Assembly (NCBI GenBank): GCA_011800805.1
Contig: MPNW01000835.1
Span: forward strand, 18,495 to 61,172
Direction: 5' to 3'
Source of the DNA: Hirudo medicinalis
Lineage: Eukaryota; Annelida; Clitellata; Hirudinida; Hirudinidae
Length of the DNA stretch: 42,678 nucleotides
Positions 21,801 to 31,986 of this stretch are shown in pieces. Position 1 is the first letter of the stretch. Each line of letters starts with the position of its first letter. Below the pieces are notes generated by a model. That model saw only the letters and a list, made by a program, of their open reading frames with translations, was not told where the DNA came from and did no database searches. A program made the position numbers and the translations under genes.

Positions 21801-23911
21801 TTATTAATATTATTATAGTTGTTATCTCAGGAGGCAGAAATTTTCATTTTATGATTTGGCACTTATTTGAGGATGTGGATAAATTATGATAATATGTCCT
21901 CGAACATAAGCACCATTCTAAAATGTGCCAATCAATGCTTTCAGGTGACTATCTCATCAGAATTCTATGGGAAGATCTCCTCATACCAATGTGTCCAATC
22001 ACAGGCAATGCAAAGGGTAGCTCCTCCTTCTCGGCTGCCAGTCAAACTTCGTGGGGTGGCTTCAGTCCCACGGGAACCGATGTTTCTCTGGCCAGGGTTG
22101 TAGTTTCGGGCAGAGGTTTGAAAGAAGCCACAGTGGGTCAAGTGGCCGAGTTCATCATCGACGGGACCCACGGTGGACCAGGTGAAATATGTTCTAATAT
22201 GTTAGCACCTCATTTGGTATTATAATTACAAGGCTACTGCTTCTTAGCCAAGCTGGTAAATATACATGAATGTTTACTATTTTCATTCGAACCAGGCAAA
22301 CCAAAAGTGAAGCTTTCGGGCAGGAATATGGAAATTCCCATAAAAGTGGAGCCTATAAATAGAAATCTCTACAGGTGTTCTTACGAACCCAGATCACCTG
22401 GTTAGTAAAATGTTATAACTTGCTGATTGATAGTTTACCGCCTTTCACTCATGTATGTCTTAATTGTATGCCTTAATTCAGTCATAGTCTTCTGCAATTA
22501 TCAGCTGATCAATATTCAGGCAAACACCTCCTAAACGTTGATTGGGCAGAAGAGCCCATCAAGGGGTCACCATTTGAGGTCAATGTATCAGAGGTCAGTG
22601 ATGCATCTAAGGTCACGTGCTCGGGTGAGGGGCTGAAAAAGGGCATCTTGGGTCAAGATGTGAGGGCTTCTATTGACACAAGACAAGCTGGCCCAGGTAG
22701 CATTATAGACTTTTGCATTTTATAATATTATTAATATTGGTTTGGTTCATTATCACAGAAGCTTCATTAGCTTCTCAAGAGCCTTAGCTGATAACCTTAT
22801 CCATTGTCAGGGTCCTTGGAAGCTCAGTGCATAGGGCCAAGTACTCAGGCCACAACCACCCTTCGTGACCTTGGGGATGGAACCTTCACCCTCTATATCA
22901 AGCCACAGGAGCTGGGTAGGCACCAGCTGGATATTAAGTACTCTGGAAAGCACGTTAATGGTGAGGATAATGGTGACAGGTGTTAACGATGGTATCATTA
23001 ATAACCGATAAATTGTTTGCGGATGTAATCATCTTTTTAATTAGTCAAAATTTATTCCCATATAGGTTCCCCATTTTCCCTGAAGATATACCCTCCACCT
23101 GATCCTTCGAGGGTCACAGTTTACGGGCCAGGGGTAAGGCATGGCCTGTTGGCAGACTTCAGGAGCCACTTTTTTGTCGATACCACAGGGGCTGGTGCCG
23201 GCCAACTGACTGTGAGGGTGAAAGGCCCGAAGGGGGCATTCTGCGTGGAGATGCAGAGGGACAATCAAAGGGACAGGTTGATCACCTGCCGCTACGATCC
23301 ATCAGAAAAAGGAGAGTATATAGTGCAGGTTTGCAGATTAGATTTTCTGGCAAAATGTTCGCTATCGTTGCACAAGTTTGTCACTGTGATTGTTAGTTGT
23401 TACTTTTATTATATTTTATTATTACATGTGTATTACTATTGTTACATTTTATTGTTCTATTGTTACATGCATAATAAATAATGTAACTAGCATTCTGACC
23501 ATCTAGGTAAAATGGTCTGATGTGGATATCCCTGGCAGCCCCTTCCTTGTGCGCATAGTGGACACAAAAGAAGAACTAAACGAGGCACTCAGAACTGTGC
23601 CCACTCCTGCAGAGGCACCCCTGCCTGGGGCTTATAACCCCCCCTCTGACCTACACTTTAGAAAGGGTCCTGGCAGGGACAATCTCTTTGAGGGTATGCA
23701 AAGGACTGGCAAAGATACTTTCATCAGGAGATCCGAAGATCCTTTCTACGAGGCTGCCCGGAACAGCAAGCCCGTCTTCCGTCAGTACAACGGCCTCAAG
23801 AGAACCGAGCCAAAGTTAGAGTTTTCACCTGCCTCGACACTCCGATCCTCCCATACTCCACAGAAGTCCCTGTTCCAGGCTGGGCAAAGACGAAGCAAAT
23901 GGCAGAAATAG
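13177..23911 (+). CDS. Filamin-repeat protein without visible CH domains (34 exons)
   Basis: Predicted actin-crosslinker/scaffold-type protein of about 1,929 residues. Exons: 13177-13381, 13592-13735, 13892-14068, 14133-14291, 14410-14493, 14590-14730, 14878-15051, 15229-15375, 15509-15610, 15732-15869, 16075-16254, 16433-16585, 16799-16882, 16977-17291, 17473-17631, 17717-17947, 18041-18232, 18303-18452, 18604-18849, 19172-19348, 19543-19704, 19853-19936, 20084-20224, 20451-20627, 20762-20905, 21076-21201, 21330-21479, 21551-21661, 21945-22181, 22296-22400, 22520-22696, 22811-22960, 23066-23328, 23507-23911. The frame stays open across all junctions; every intron except the last is phase 1. 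About 19 Ig-filamin repeats are seen, with hallmarks such as DPSKAGNGRLEV, KAGPGKVEI, FTPKMAGQHRVEV and G-strands GSPF. A proline-rich linker (PDPPKPKPTPVEASS) follows repeat 12. The C-terminus is a basic tail of about 105 residues, not a recognisable dimerisation repeat. The ATG lies just before a complete first repeat and has an upstream in-frame stop; an upstream spliced CH-encoding part cannot be excluded. A jitterbug-type filamin relative is an alternative. Confidence 0.9.
13855..13881 (+). repeat. (CAT)n before filamin-like exon 3
   Basis: Nine CAT-type units end about 10 nt before the exon 3 acceptor (13891). Confidence 0.9.
14311..14374 (+). repeat. (GAT/GGT)n after filamin-like exon 4 donor
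   Basis: GAT/GGT repeats start about 20 nt after the donor of exon 4 within a 118-bp intron. Confidence 0.9.
16021..16072 (+). repeat. (TCA)n directly abutting filamin-like exon 11 acceptor
   Basis: Seventeen uninterrupted TCA units run into the acceptor AG (ATAG at 16071-16074). There is no polypyrimidine tract between the repeat and the exon. Confidence 0.93.
18854..18901 (+). repeat. (GAT)n directly after filamin-like exon 19 donor
   Basis: The donor gtgggtgggg is followed at once by GATGATGAT-type repeats. Confidence 0.92.
19811..19850 (+). repeat. (CAT/CGT)n before filamin-like exon 22 acceptor
   Basis: ATC/GTC repeats end immediately before the short pyrimidine-AG sequence ctaccag at 19852. 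Confidence 0.9.
20034..20060 (+). repeat. (CAT)n before filamin-like exon 23
   Basis: Nine ATC-type units end about 23 nt before the exon 23 acceptor (20083). Confidence 0.9.
20239..20305 (+). repeat. (GAT/AAT)n after filamin-like exon 23 donor
   Basis: GAT and GATAAT repeats begin about 15 nt after the exon 23 donor. Confidence 0.9.
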
Positions 23912-24629
23912 GCCGACAGATGCTTTGTCGTCATTGGCAGGATCTAATGCAATTCTCCTCCTCCCTGTCATCATGTGACATTCTCATTCTTTCACTTAGG
24001 CATTTTGGCACACCTGGTGTTGTCTTCTCTTGTATCTTTGAAAGTCCTCTTCCCTATAATTCTCATCAGAATTGGCTCCCTTTCCTTTGATCAGCATAAT
24101 TAATAAATTTCATGGTGTTATGACCATCTAGACTATGCCGAAAGGATGCTCGCACGGTCGTACCCGGTAGTCCGGCAGGCTGCACATCGGGCCTACTCCG
24201 CATCTAAGGTAGTGCTTAGACATCCCTGCAATGCTACTGGTGAACGTTTTTTGTAGTTTTTTTTACTTTTAACCTTTTGCGACTCGTTTTAAGGTCAGCT
24301 CGGTGATTGTCTCCATTCTGTTTTTAACTCGAGTTCCCCGTGGATCGTATTTTTCAGGTGTGCCTTTTCAAACGCTCTGAAGCATCTTTTGATGTTTTAA
24401 GGAAACTAATTTTCGAATGTTCTTGAATTGTAATAAACTTAAGACTAAGCGTGAAAGAAAGGTTTATGATTGAGTGCTCGAGTTCAAGTCCAGTCATGGA
24501 AACTCACCCAACCGAGCATGAAATAGTGAATAGTGCAGACTTAAAAACAAACAACTTAACGACAGACATGAACGACCGCCACTAAAGAATCATTAACGAA
24601 TTGTGCCAGCGCTAAGTAATCGGCTATTA
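23912..24629. other. Convergent 3' region between filamin-like and zinc-finger genes
   Basis: Both flanking genes end here, so it should contain two 3' UTRs. AATAAA motifs on the plus strand occur at 24102-24107 and 24432-24437. No ORF or RNA gene is recognised. Confidence 0.55.
24102..24107 (+). terminator. Candidate polyadenylation signal of the filamin-like gene
   Basis: AATAAA about 190 nt after the filamin-like stop codon (TAG at 23909-23911). It is the first such hexamer downstream on the sense strand. Confidence 0.45.
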
Positions 24630-27033
24630 TTACAGGCTGTCCTGTCCCAAGTTACAACATCCTGGGTCAAGGTTATGCAACATGACCTCGCGATTGGAGC
24701 TATCAAAACCCGATTCCGCCTGCAACCCAGTGCTTCCCTGGCGCTCGTAGGGAGAGAGCATTACTGGCAGAAGTTCGTGCCATTGCGGTGGGTCCGAACC
24801 CTGGGCTATCGCAGAAAAGGATGGGGTTGGTTCATTGGGGGTCTCCACCCCCTTAGAGATGACCCTTTGGCGACAGTGTGCGAGGGAGTGTCTTTTTAAA
24901 TTGGATGGCGTTTTGAAACTCTGATTACAAGCACTGCATACGAAGGGCCGTCTGTCTCCATGGGAAGCAAGGTGAACTTTCAGATCAGCAGGGCGGGTGT
25001 AACGCTTGGGACACAGAGGACACGGGTGCATGGAGGAAGGGTCGTGGGAGCGCGAATGGAGCTTGAGATAGCGGGCGCGCTTGAACGACTTGCCGCAAAC
25101 ATGGCAACGATTTGTGGCTTCGTCGACCGTCTTAGCACTGTGAACGGCTGCAACATGGGCGCGCAGGTTGTAGGGCGCCGAGAATGCTTTGTCGCAGTGC
25201 GGGCATTGGTAAACTCGCCCGCCGTGAGTGAAGGAATGCTGACGGAGAGACGCCGAGCGCTTGAACTGCTTTCCACACTCGCTGCATTGGAAGGGCGTTT
25301 CAATGCGATGGACCGCCATATGAGAACGCAAGCAACTCTCAAGCTTGAACGATCGACCGCAAACGTCGCAAGAGTACGGCCGAGCATCCCGATGAACGTT
25401 GCGGTGCTCCGCCAGATGACAGCGCCTCTTGAAGCGCCTCGAACACTCAGGGCACTGGAATCTGGCGGAGTGGAAATGGGTGTAGCGATGGTTGCGCAGG
25501 TAGATGGGGTTGGTAAAAAGCAGAGGGCACTCGCTACACTTCATGGTAGAGGCACAGCCGGCGTTTGACGCTGACGACGCTGACTTCTCGCCGTGCAGGT
25601 AGCCATGGCGTCGAAGTTCAACTGCAGTCACAAAACGCTTAAAGCATACTTTACACTGATGTCTTTTGAAGACCAGAACCCTGCTCATTATGGAATCTTG
25701 GCAAGAGTTCTCATGGGTGGAAATGTCATCCTTTGCCAAAGGGTTGTGCTCATTATCTTCGTGGAACTGTCTCTCCTCTGAAGTATTGAACTTTAGAAAG
25801 CACATCCTACAAACCATAGTGCTTTGGTTTTCTTGCGGAATAGAAACGTTAGGGTCGCTCAAACCTCCTGATTTGCCGGAGACCATCCCTGACCCCTCTG
25901 GTCCTTTAAGGGCCTCGTTTTTCCTCACTTTATGCAAATGAAGTTTGAATCTTAGCTCAGTCCTGAACTGTTTCTTGCAGACATTACACTTGTAGTGGAG
26001 CTGGGCATGGTGGATTGAGTCCAAATGATGCTCGAGGTCCGACACCAACCCAAACTTTTTCTGACATTTCTGGCACTCGATCGCTAATGCTGTAGCTGGA
26101 GTGGCCAATGGATCCATGTATTGTGAGGTGTCCTTGCCTCCTCCATTGTCCTTCACTGGAAAGTTCACCAGTGCAGATTTTAAGGTAGTATTATAAGTAC
26201 GTCTTGTAATTAACGCTTCGCTGCTTGATGCATTAGGTAAAGTCGAATTTTTTTGGTGGTTTTTTGTCTTATTTTGACACCTTGCCGATCTTCTAATGAA
26301 TTTTTTCTTGCTTCCATCAACCGACGGAGCCACCTCTGATGTAAAGGCATTGAGAGTTTGGACTTTTCCTTCCATGAAATCCTTCTCTGAAACTCCATCC
26401 ACGGTAACTTTATTTTTGCAGGCATACTTTCTGTCATCTGAGTGAATGTTAAAAAATATTTTATGCAAATCTAAAATCAATTTTCAATGATTAGTTTAAC
26501 ATACCCATCTAAAGTTCACTTTGAACTTATTGTGTTTCAAAGACATATTTAAAAAGAGCAATACAATAGACTTAGACTAACAACAATATTGTTTGAAAGC
26601 TTCTATGATCCTCGAATCTTTCAGAAAAGATGTTCCAAGTTTATTGCCCAAGAAAAACACTCGATCATCTTCTGAAGAATCATTCACAGCCACAAAGAAG
26701 TAATTGATGCAAGGTTCACAATCTAGAAGATGAATCTTCGAATAAAAACAATTTCGAGATTGTATAACTGCGCAAGTGCGAAACATTTAAAAAAAAAATA
26801 ATTATACGCATTATTATTTTTAACATTTCCAAATTGAGTATTAATATCTGACTCCATAATTGATAACATCCTCGCTAATTTTATCGAACAAAAGTTTGTG
26901 CAGAATAACGTTTTTCATTCTATTCTCGGAACTTTTATAATGTTATTACCTCGTTGAAAATTTTCTTAAACTTGTCTGCTGGATCCATCTCTCCCACAAC
27001 CACTCCGCCCAATCCACCCGATTCAAATATCAT
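24630..27033 (-). CDS. C2H2 zinc-finger protein, 12 fingers (3-exon model)
   Basis: The main exon 26437-24630 encodes twelve C2H2-type fingers in a row in the C-terminal two thirds, for example CDVCGRSFKLESCLRSHMAVH, CSECGKQFKRSASLRQHSFTH and CPLCPKRYTRPADLKVHLASH. Finger 2 has a variant final histidine (HLHK). The linkers are not the TGEKP type. This exon opens after a strong acceptor (TTTTTTAACATTCACTCAG) in phase 1, and no ATG lies between that acceptor and codon 21, so upstream exons are expected. I infer exon 1 at 27033-26950 (ATG, MDPADKFKKIFNE, donor GAG|GTAATA) and exon 2 at 26735-26582 (donor GTTAGT). Together with the main exon they give 681 residues in frame. If these are wrong, the first in-frame ATG is at 26375. 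Likely a nuclear DNA-binding protein; no ortholog is recognised. Confidence 0.85.
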
Positions 27034-27421
27034 ATTTGTTTTGCTTCGTGTAAGGTTTTCTACATTTCGAAAAAGTGAATAGTTTGGTTTTTTTTCAGTA
27101 TTGTTTTTCATAAAATGAATAAAATTTTTATTTCATGCCGTGATAATTAAAAAATATGTTATTGTGTTGACAACAGTACTTTTTTTTTTATTTCGTTAAT
27201 CCGAGCGATATTTGGACATGGGTTACTAGTCGAATTTTGGAAATAATCAATTGTTTTGGTTTGTCAAACATTTTTTAAAAGTTATTGTTTTGGAGTTTTG
27301 ATTAGCACAAGTGAAGTATTGTGATGCTAAATGTCGAAGGATTGTTGAAATTGAGCTTGTGCTGCGTCCAGACATTTCGGCCAGTAACCTAACTGGCGTT
27401 GGGCCATCGAAGACATCGAAG
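27034..27421. promoter_or_regulatory. Short intergenic spacer between two divergent zinc-finger genes
   Basis: Only about 390 bp separate the inferred ATG of the minus-strand zinc-finger gene and the ATG of the plus-strand one, consistent with a bidirectional promoter. The sequence is T-rich (27060-27250); no specific core element is assigned. The frame of the downstream gene is open back to a TGA at about 27299-27301, but without an ATG. Confidence 0.45.
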
Positions 27422-30400
27422 ATGTTTTTTCCCAATGCATGCGATGTAATGGCCGGATTCCTAGGTGGAAGAAGCAATAATATTAACAATTCGACCGGTA
27501 ACGCTTTTGTTCACGAATCGTTCAAGACTAACTTCACGACTTCAGCCAGCGCCAAGAAAGACGAAGTTCTGACCTCGTTCCCGGGCACACTGACATTGAC
27601 GAATAATTGTCAGGTTTTGAACTGTCCTGAGTGCTCGAAACCTTGCACCGGATATACCGTTGTAAACACACAGGTTCGTCAGTGTTCTGATTCCAGCAGC
27701 TGGTACAATTGTAACGTCTGCTGTGCTCGCTTTCCCGCCCTCCGAGATCTGGAGGCCCACGTCGCTACCCAGGTGAGATATTGTTGTTGTGTGTGTCACG
27801 CAGGATTCCACTGCCGGGAGCTCTACGAGAATCACATAGCTGAACACAAAAACGACCTCATGAACCATCAGCAAGTTCACTTACATCAACAGCAACAGCC
27901 TGTGACTGTCAACTGCGATGCTGGTAGAAAAACCACCCACAGTTTTGCAGTGGACCAACTAGCCACTGTGTCCGCCAGCACCTCAGCATCTGGTGGATTC
28001 TTGCCTTCCATCACCCAAACCATGTCCATTGCAGGCCAGATACCAGATCAGGTGGTTGCCTTTACAGAATTGGCAAGGAGTCAGCAGGGGTCTTTTTTTG
28101 TGGCCGCACCTCCCTCCACGAATTACGTGACCCAGGACTACATTTCCATCATGAGCAAAGATGCCAATGGAAAAGAAACCTACAACATCAACTCTTTCCA
28201 GCTGAATAAAATCCAGGGTAAGGATCTGCTCCGGGAAGCATATTGTGGAAACAGCAATATAACCAGCAACTTGGCAGATGCTGAAGCCCAGAAGGAGGCA
28301 ACAGAGATGCAAAACATATCAAACCAGGAAAGCTATGCGACCATTGCTGTCTCCATTCAGAGCTTGACCGAGGCAGGTAAAAGTTGTGACTTCCAGAACC
28401 AGACCATGACACAGCAGTCCTCGAACAACAACCTCGAAATGGAGGCAGGAAGGCAGGACAACCCTCAGAATCAGCCGTCAGTTGATGACAAGATGGCTAA
28501 CCCGCCCATCTCCTTCGTTCAATTTTCCGATCAGCCTCCGATGTCCCATCAGCAGTTTGTCTGCACGCTGTGCGGCAAGGGGTTCAAAACGAAAATCACC
28601 CTGGGGAAGCATGCAAGAACGGTGCACAAGATAGAATCTGCTACTGGAGCGGACTTAATGGATTTCCTGACGACCTCGGTGACCGCAGTGGCAAGGTTGC
28701 AGCAGCCTTCTCCCTCTAACACGGCCGTGCCAGGACTCGACAAAATCAATCTTCTCGAGGGTTCCGCCCTTGCAGAAGCGATGTTCAATTCGGCCACCAA
28801 AGAGCAGACGGCCAATGTCATTGGAACTGACTTGGTGGAGGAAAAGAAAATCTTCCAGTCTGTCAGAGAGAATGAAGATGTCCATCAAGAGAAGAAAAGG
28901 AGAAGCAGAGGACGGAAGGGACCACTGGGACTCACCAGTACCTCCAGGTATCAGTCAAGTCGAGTCAAGTACACCTGTGAGGTGTGTGACAAGGAGTTCA
29001 TCGATAAGATGAAGCACAGGGTTCATGTCAGGACCCACACTGGAGAAAAGCCTTATGCGTGTGATATATGTGGAAAGCTCTTCAATACGAGGTCGCAGGT
29101 CAACAGACATCGACTGCACATACATGAGCTCGAAGGCAAACCCAGAAACAGGCAGTACAAGAACCGCCAATCCGGAGACTCGACGGGAAAGTCCGCAGAG
29201 ATGACGGGAGGGGTGAATGTTTCTTTCGGGGAGAGCTTAACCTCGGTGAACACGTCCCAGCAGAACAACACGGGGTCGACCGAGGGTCAGAACACCTCCT
29301 CTGCCCAGGAAAGCCTCAACCAGAGCACAGCCTCCAATGACGCCCTTGCCAATTCAATTGTTTACTGTTCAAAAACTGGCCAGCCCGTGGAGATTTCTGA
29401 CGGCAGCAGCGGTCAACACAGGCGCAGGAGGGGTTTGCACCGGATTTATTTCTGTCCAGTCTGCGAGAAACCTTTTCAGGACAAGGTCAAGCATGCCGTT
29501 CACCTGAGGACGCACACGGGAGAAAAACCCTACGCCTGCATTGTCTGCGACAAACGGTTCAACACCAGGTCTCAAGTGAACAGGCACATGTCCGTTCATA
29601 AATCCATATTTCAGAATCCGTTGGACACCACGTTTTCTTCGGAGGGGGCTCTGGAGGGCATCAAATCCGAGGACGTTGGGCAAGAAGTGGTTCCCGAGGT
29701 TCAACTCTCTCAGCAAGACTCCCAGAACATTTTGAGGCTGCAGGTCGGAGTTCAGAGTGGTAACCTGGGTCAGGATGAAGCACCTCAGAATGGAAAGACT
29801 CAGTCATCAAAAAAGAAGAGGAATCGTGACTGGCAACAAAGTCACATGTGCAGCTTCTGCGGACAGAACTTTGCAACACCGTCCGGCCTCTCTTCTCACA
29901 CCAGGAACAGACACAAAGATCAAATCGTCTTCAACCACAATCTCTTCGATGCTTCTACTGGAGCCGTCGGAAATTCTGGGCAGGGAAAAGCAGTGGATGC
30001 CTCCAAGGTCTGCCAGGTCTGTGGCAAGGCCTTCCGAGCTGCGAACAGTCTGAGGATGCACATGATCCGCCACAGCTCGATCAAGCCGCACAAGTGTCCC
30101 ATCTGCGAGAGGTGTTTCATCACCAAGTTCGAATCCAATCGCTGTCAGAGACGTCACAGCAAAACCAAAGCCCAAGACAACACCTTCCAACAGGAGAAGG
30201 CAAATCAAATGAAAGTAGGAAGCAATGACGCAACTGTGGTGCAGGCCTTCATTCCCGAAAATCTTCCCCAGGCTGCCGCCCAGGCCATCTGCCAAAGGAC
30301 GGGGGTCGTGGAAGACATTGCAACAGTTCCAAGGACGGAGGCCGTTGCTTTTCCAGTGACCACAAATTTTTCCGAGCTGGCCGATCCATCCACCAGTAAC

Positions 30401-30742
30401 CTACCGGTCAATCTGTCGAGCCAGGAATCCTGGTTGCAACAGGGTTACATCCAGACATCCATACAGCAGCAACAGCAGAACAGGGATGCATTCATGCAGA
30501 AGGCCGTGGTGGCCCACTACCAACAAATGCAGGTCCCTTCACACTCACCACACCACCAGCTTTTCCAGCAGCCCATCCCCGAGCAGCTGTTCCAGGTGAT
30601 GAGCCACAACATGCTCACCCACTACACCATTCAGCAACAGGACGGCTTTCAACAGCAGCAGCAACAACAACAACAAACACAGCAACAGCCAGTGGATCAA
30701 ATGATGAACAACTCAAAGAGGAGACGACGGATGATCATCTGA
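27422..30742 (+). CDS. Large C2H2 zinc-finger protein with polyglutamine C-terminus (single exon)
   Basis: The ATG at 27422 is the first in frame and has a purine at -3 (gaagATG); it gives 1,106 residues. C2H2 fingers are spaced along the chain: a degenerate one near residue 95, then near 118, 378, a pair near 517/543, a pair near 676/703, then near 808, 862 and 890. The two pairs share the same plan, CxxC-F-D/QK-KH-VH-RTHTGEKPYAC followed by FNTRSQVNRH, and look like an internal duplication. Long low-complexity Asn/Gln/Ser-rich spacers separate the clusters; a Gln-rich tract lies near residues 1060-1095 and the chain ends in KRRRRMII. Probably a transcription regulator. No ortholog is recognised. 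A run of 11 C follows shortly after the stop (30766-30777). Confidence 0.92.
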   Translation: MFFPNACDVMAGFLGGRSNNINNSTGNAFVHESFKTNFTTSASAKKDEVLTSFPGTLTLTNNCQVLNCPECSKPCTGYTVVNTQVRQCSDSSSWYNCNVCCARFPALRDLEAHVATQVRYCCCVCHAGFHCRELYENHIAEHKNDLMNHQQVHLHQQQQPVTVNCDAGRKTTHSFAVDQLATVSASTSASGGFLPSITQTMSIAGQIPDQVVAFTELARSQQGSFFVAAPPSTNYVTQDYISIMSKDANGKETYNINSFQLNKIQGKDLLREAYCGNSNITSNLADAEAQKEATEMQNISNQESYATIAVSIQSLTEAGKSCDFQNQTMTQQSSNNNLEMEAGRQDNPQNQPSVDDKMANPPISFVQFSDQPPMSHQQFVCTLCGKGFKTKITLGKHARTVHKIESATGADLMDFLTTSVTAVARLQQPSPSNTAVPGLDKINLLEGSALAEAMFNSATKEQTANVIGTDLVEEKKIFQSVRENEDVHQEKKRRSRGRKGPLGLTSTSRYQSSRVKYTCEVCDKEFIDKMKHRVHVRTHTGEKPYACDICGKLFNTRSQVNRHRLHIHELEGKPRNRQYKNRQSGDSTGKSAEMTGGVNVSFGESLTSVNTSQQNNTGSTEGQNTSSAQESLNQSTASNDALANSIVYCSKTGQPVEISDGSSGQHRRRRGLHRIYFCPVCEKPFQDKVKHAVHLRTHTGEKPYACIVCDKRFNTRSQVNRHMSVHKSIFQNPLDTTFSSEGALEGIKSEDVGQEVVPEVQLSQQDSQNILRLQVGVQSGNLGQDEAPQNGKTQSSKKKRNRDWQQSHMCSFCGQNFATPSGLSSHTRNRHKDQIVFNHNLFDASTGAVGNSGQGKAVDASKVCQVCGKAFRAANSLRMHMIRHSSIKPHKCPICERCFITKFESNRCQRRHSKTKAQDNTFQQEKANQMKVGSNDATVVQAFIPENLPQAAAQAICQRTGVVEDIATVPRTEAVAFPVTTNFSELADPSTSNLPVNLSSQESWLQQGYIQTSIQQQQQNRDAFMQKAVVAHYQQMQVPSHSPHHQLFQQPIPEQLFQVMSHNMLTHYTIQQQDGFQQQQQQQQQTQQQPVDQMMNNSKRRRRMII

Positions 30743-31986
30743 CCTCGCCCGAACTCGTTGAACTCTCCCCCCCCCCCGATCGTGACCTTTCTGCCTTCTT
30801 CCTCGTTTTGCACTTCTCAGGGCCGAGTCCGGAGATGTGTCGATCAAAACTGCAAATATTTTTTTTCATTTTCTTTGAGAGAAGGAGTTTCTCGCGAGGA
30901 GTACGGTTGTTTTCCGTTTTGAGATTTCCCACGAAGTTAAGGATTGTTTCCCCTGATAATTGTTGACGTTTAGACTTTAAGTTTCTCAATCATGCCGACG
31001 ATTTGTACAGAACACGGGATCTCCCTCTCCGGGAGGGACTTCCCGCTTTTGTTTTGCTTTATTTATTCTTAGCCTCACATGCCATCAACTTATGTTAACG
31101 CTGGCCATGAATCTATAACTTTTAAGATCGACCTTGCTCGTGCGCCGCAAATACGACGACGAATTTACGGCAACGATAACAATTAGGAATTTATTTTCCA
31201 AAAACTTGCGATCATTCTCCGGGTTCGAAGATCAGTCGAGCGACGTCACCGAGGCATCATGATATTCTCAAGCATTTTTCATCATATAAGTTTGTTTCTA
31301 AAGCATGGGTCGTTAACCGGAGCGTTTCGTAACGTAAAGTTCGTTCAAACGTCGCACAGGGTCAAATCGTTCCGGAGTTCTGTGAATTGTCGATTGGAGG
31401 ACGATTTAGTTTTGGTGGGGTATGGGGATCAGATCCACTGTAGTCCTACTTTTACAAACTCTGTTTCCGCTAATGAATAGAAAATGATTCTTATTGAAAT
31501 GCCAAATTGCATGGGAGCTTTTCATCCGTTTCACCTTGAATGATCGATATCGCTAGCAATGTATTCACGATGCATTACATAAAACTACTTTTGTTTGATC
31601 CAAGAAATGTCAATCCAAACTTTTGCTTGGTTGCTGCATGCATGGTCTTAAGACTGTTTCTATATGACATGATGTCTCACATTATTGGATGCCATTCTTT
31701 TGAGTTTTAGAAAAACTATGATGCACTTTTAATTGTCATTTTTCTTCGTTTTTTTTTTTGCTCGATGTAAGAGCAGGAATTCAAAGAAGAATGGAACCCA
31801 CATTACAGATCCAATACAACAGACTTGATTATCGGGTGAAATATACTTAGAATGTGATCAAGCGTTTACATCAGTGGAAATGTATCGTAATTATGAAGCA
31901 GCCCTATTTTTGAGTTATTGAATAACTCGTAACAATATGTAATACAACAGGTAAGATTATAACTGTGAAAGTGGATGTCCGTGTAG
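30743..31986. other. 3' region of zinc-finger gene and flank of glycosyltransferase cluster
   Basis: From the zinc-finger stop to about 31.6 kb the sequence is unique and probably 3' UTR plus intergenic DNA; CpG is locally enriched near 31130-31400. From about 31608 on, it matches the flank at 41699-42083 and belongs to the duplicated cluster unit. No RNA gene or further ORF of substance is seen. Confidence 0.5.
31608..31986. repeat. Duplicated 3' flank of glycosyltransferase copies
   Basis: Nearly identical to 41699-42083, with scattered substitutions and a few small indels. Both lie immediately downstream of the last exon of a glycosyltransferase copy, showing that the duplicated unit extends about 380 bp past the stop codon. 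Confidence 0.88.

Noticed and set aside
24960..25568. 202-codon plus-strand ORF
   Set aside because: Antisense shadow of the zinc-finger array on the minus strand; the minus-strand frame has regular C2H2 motifs.
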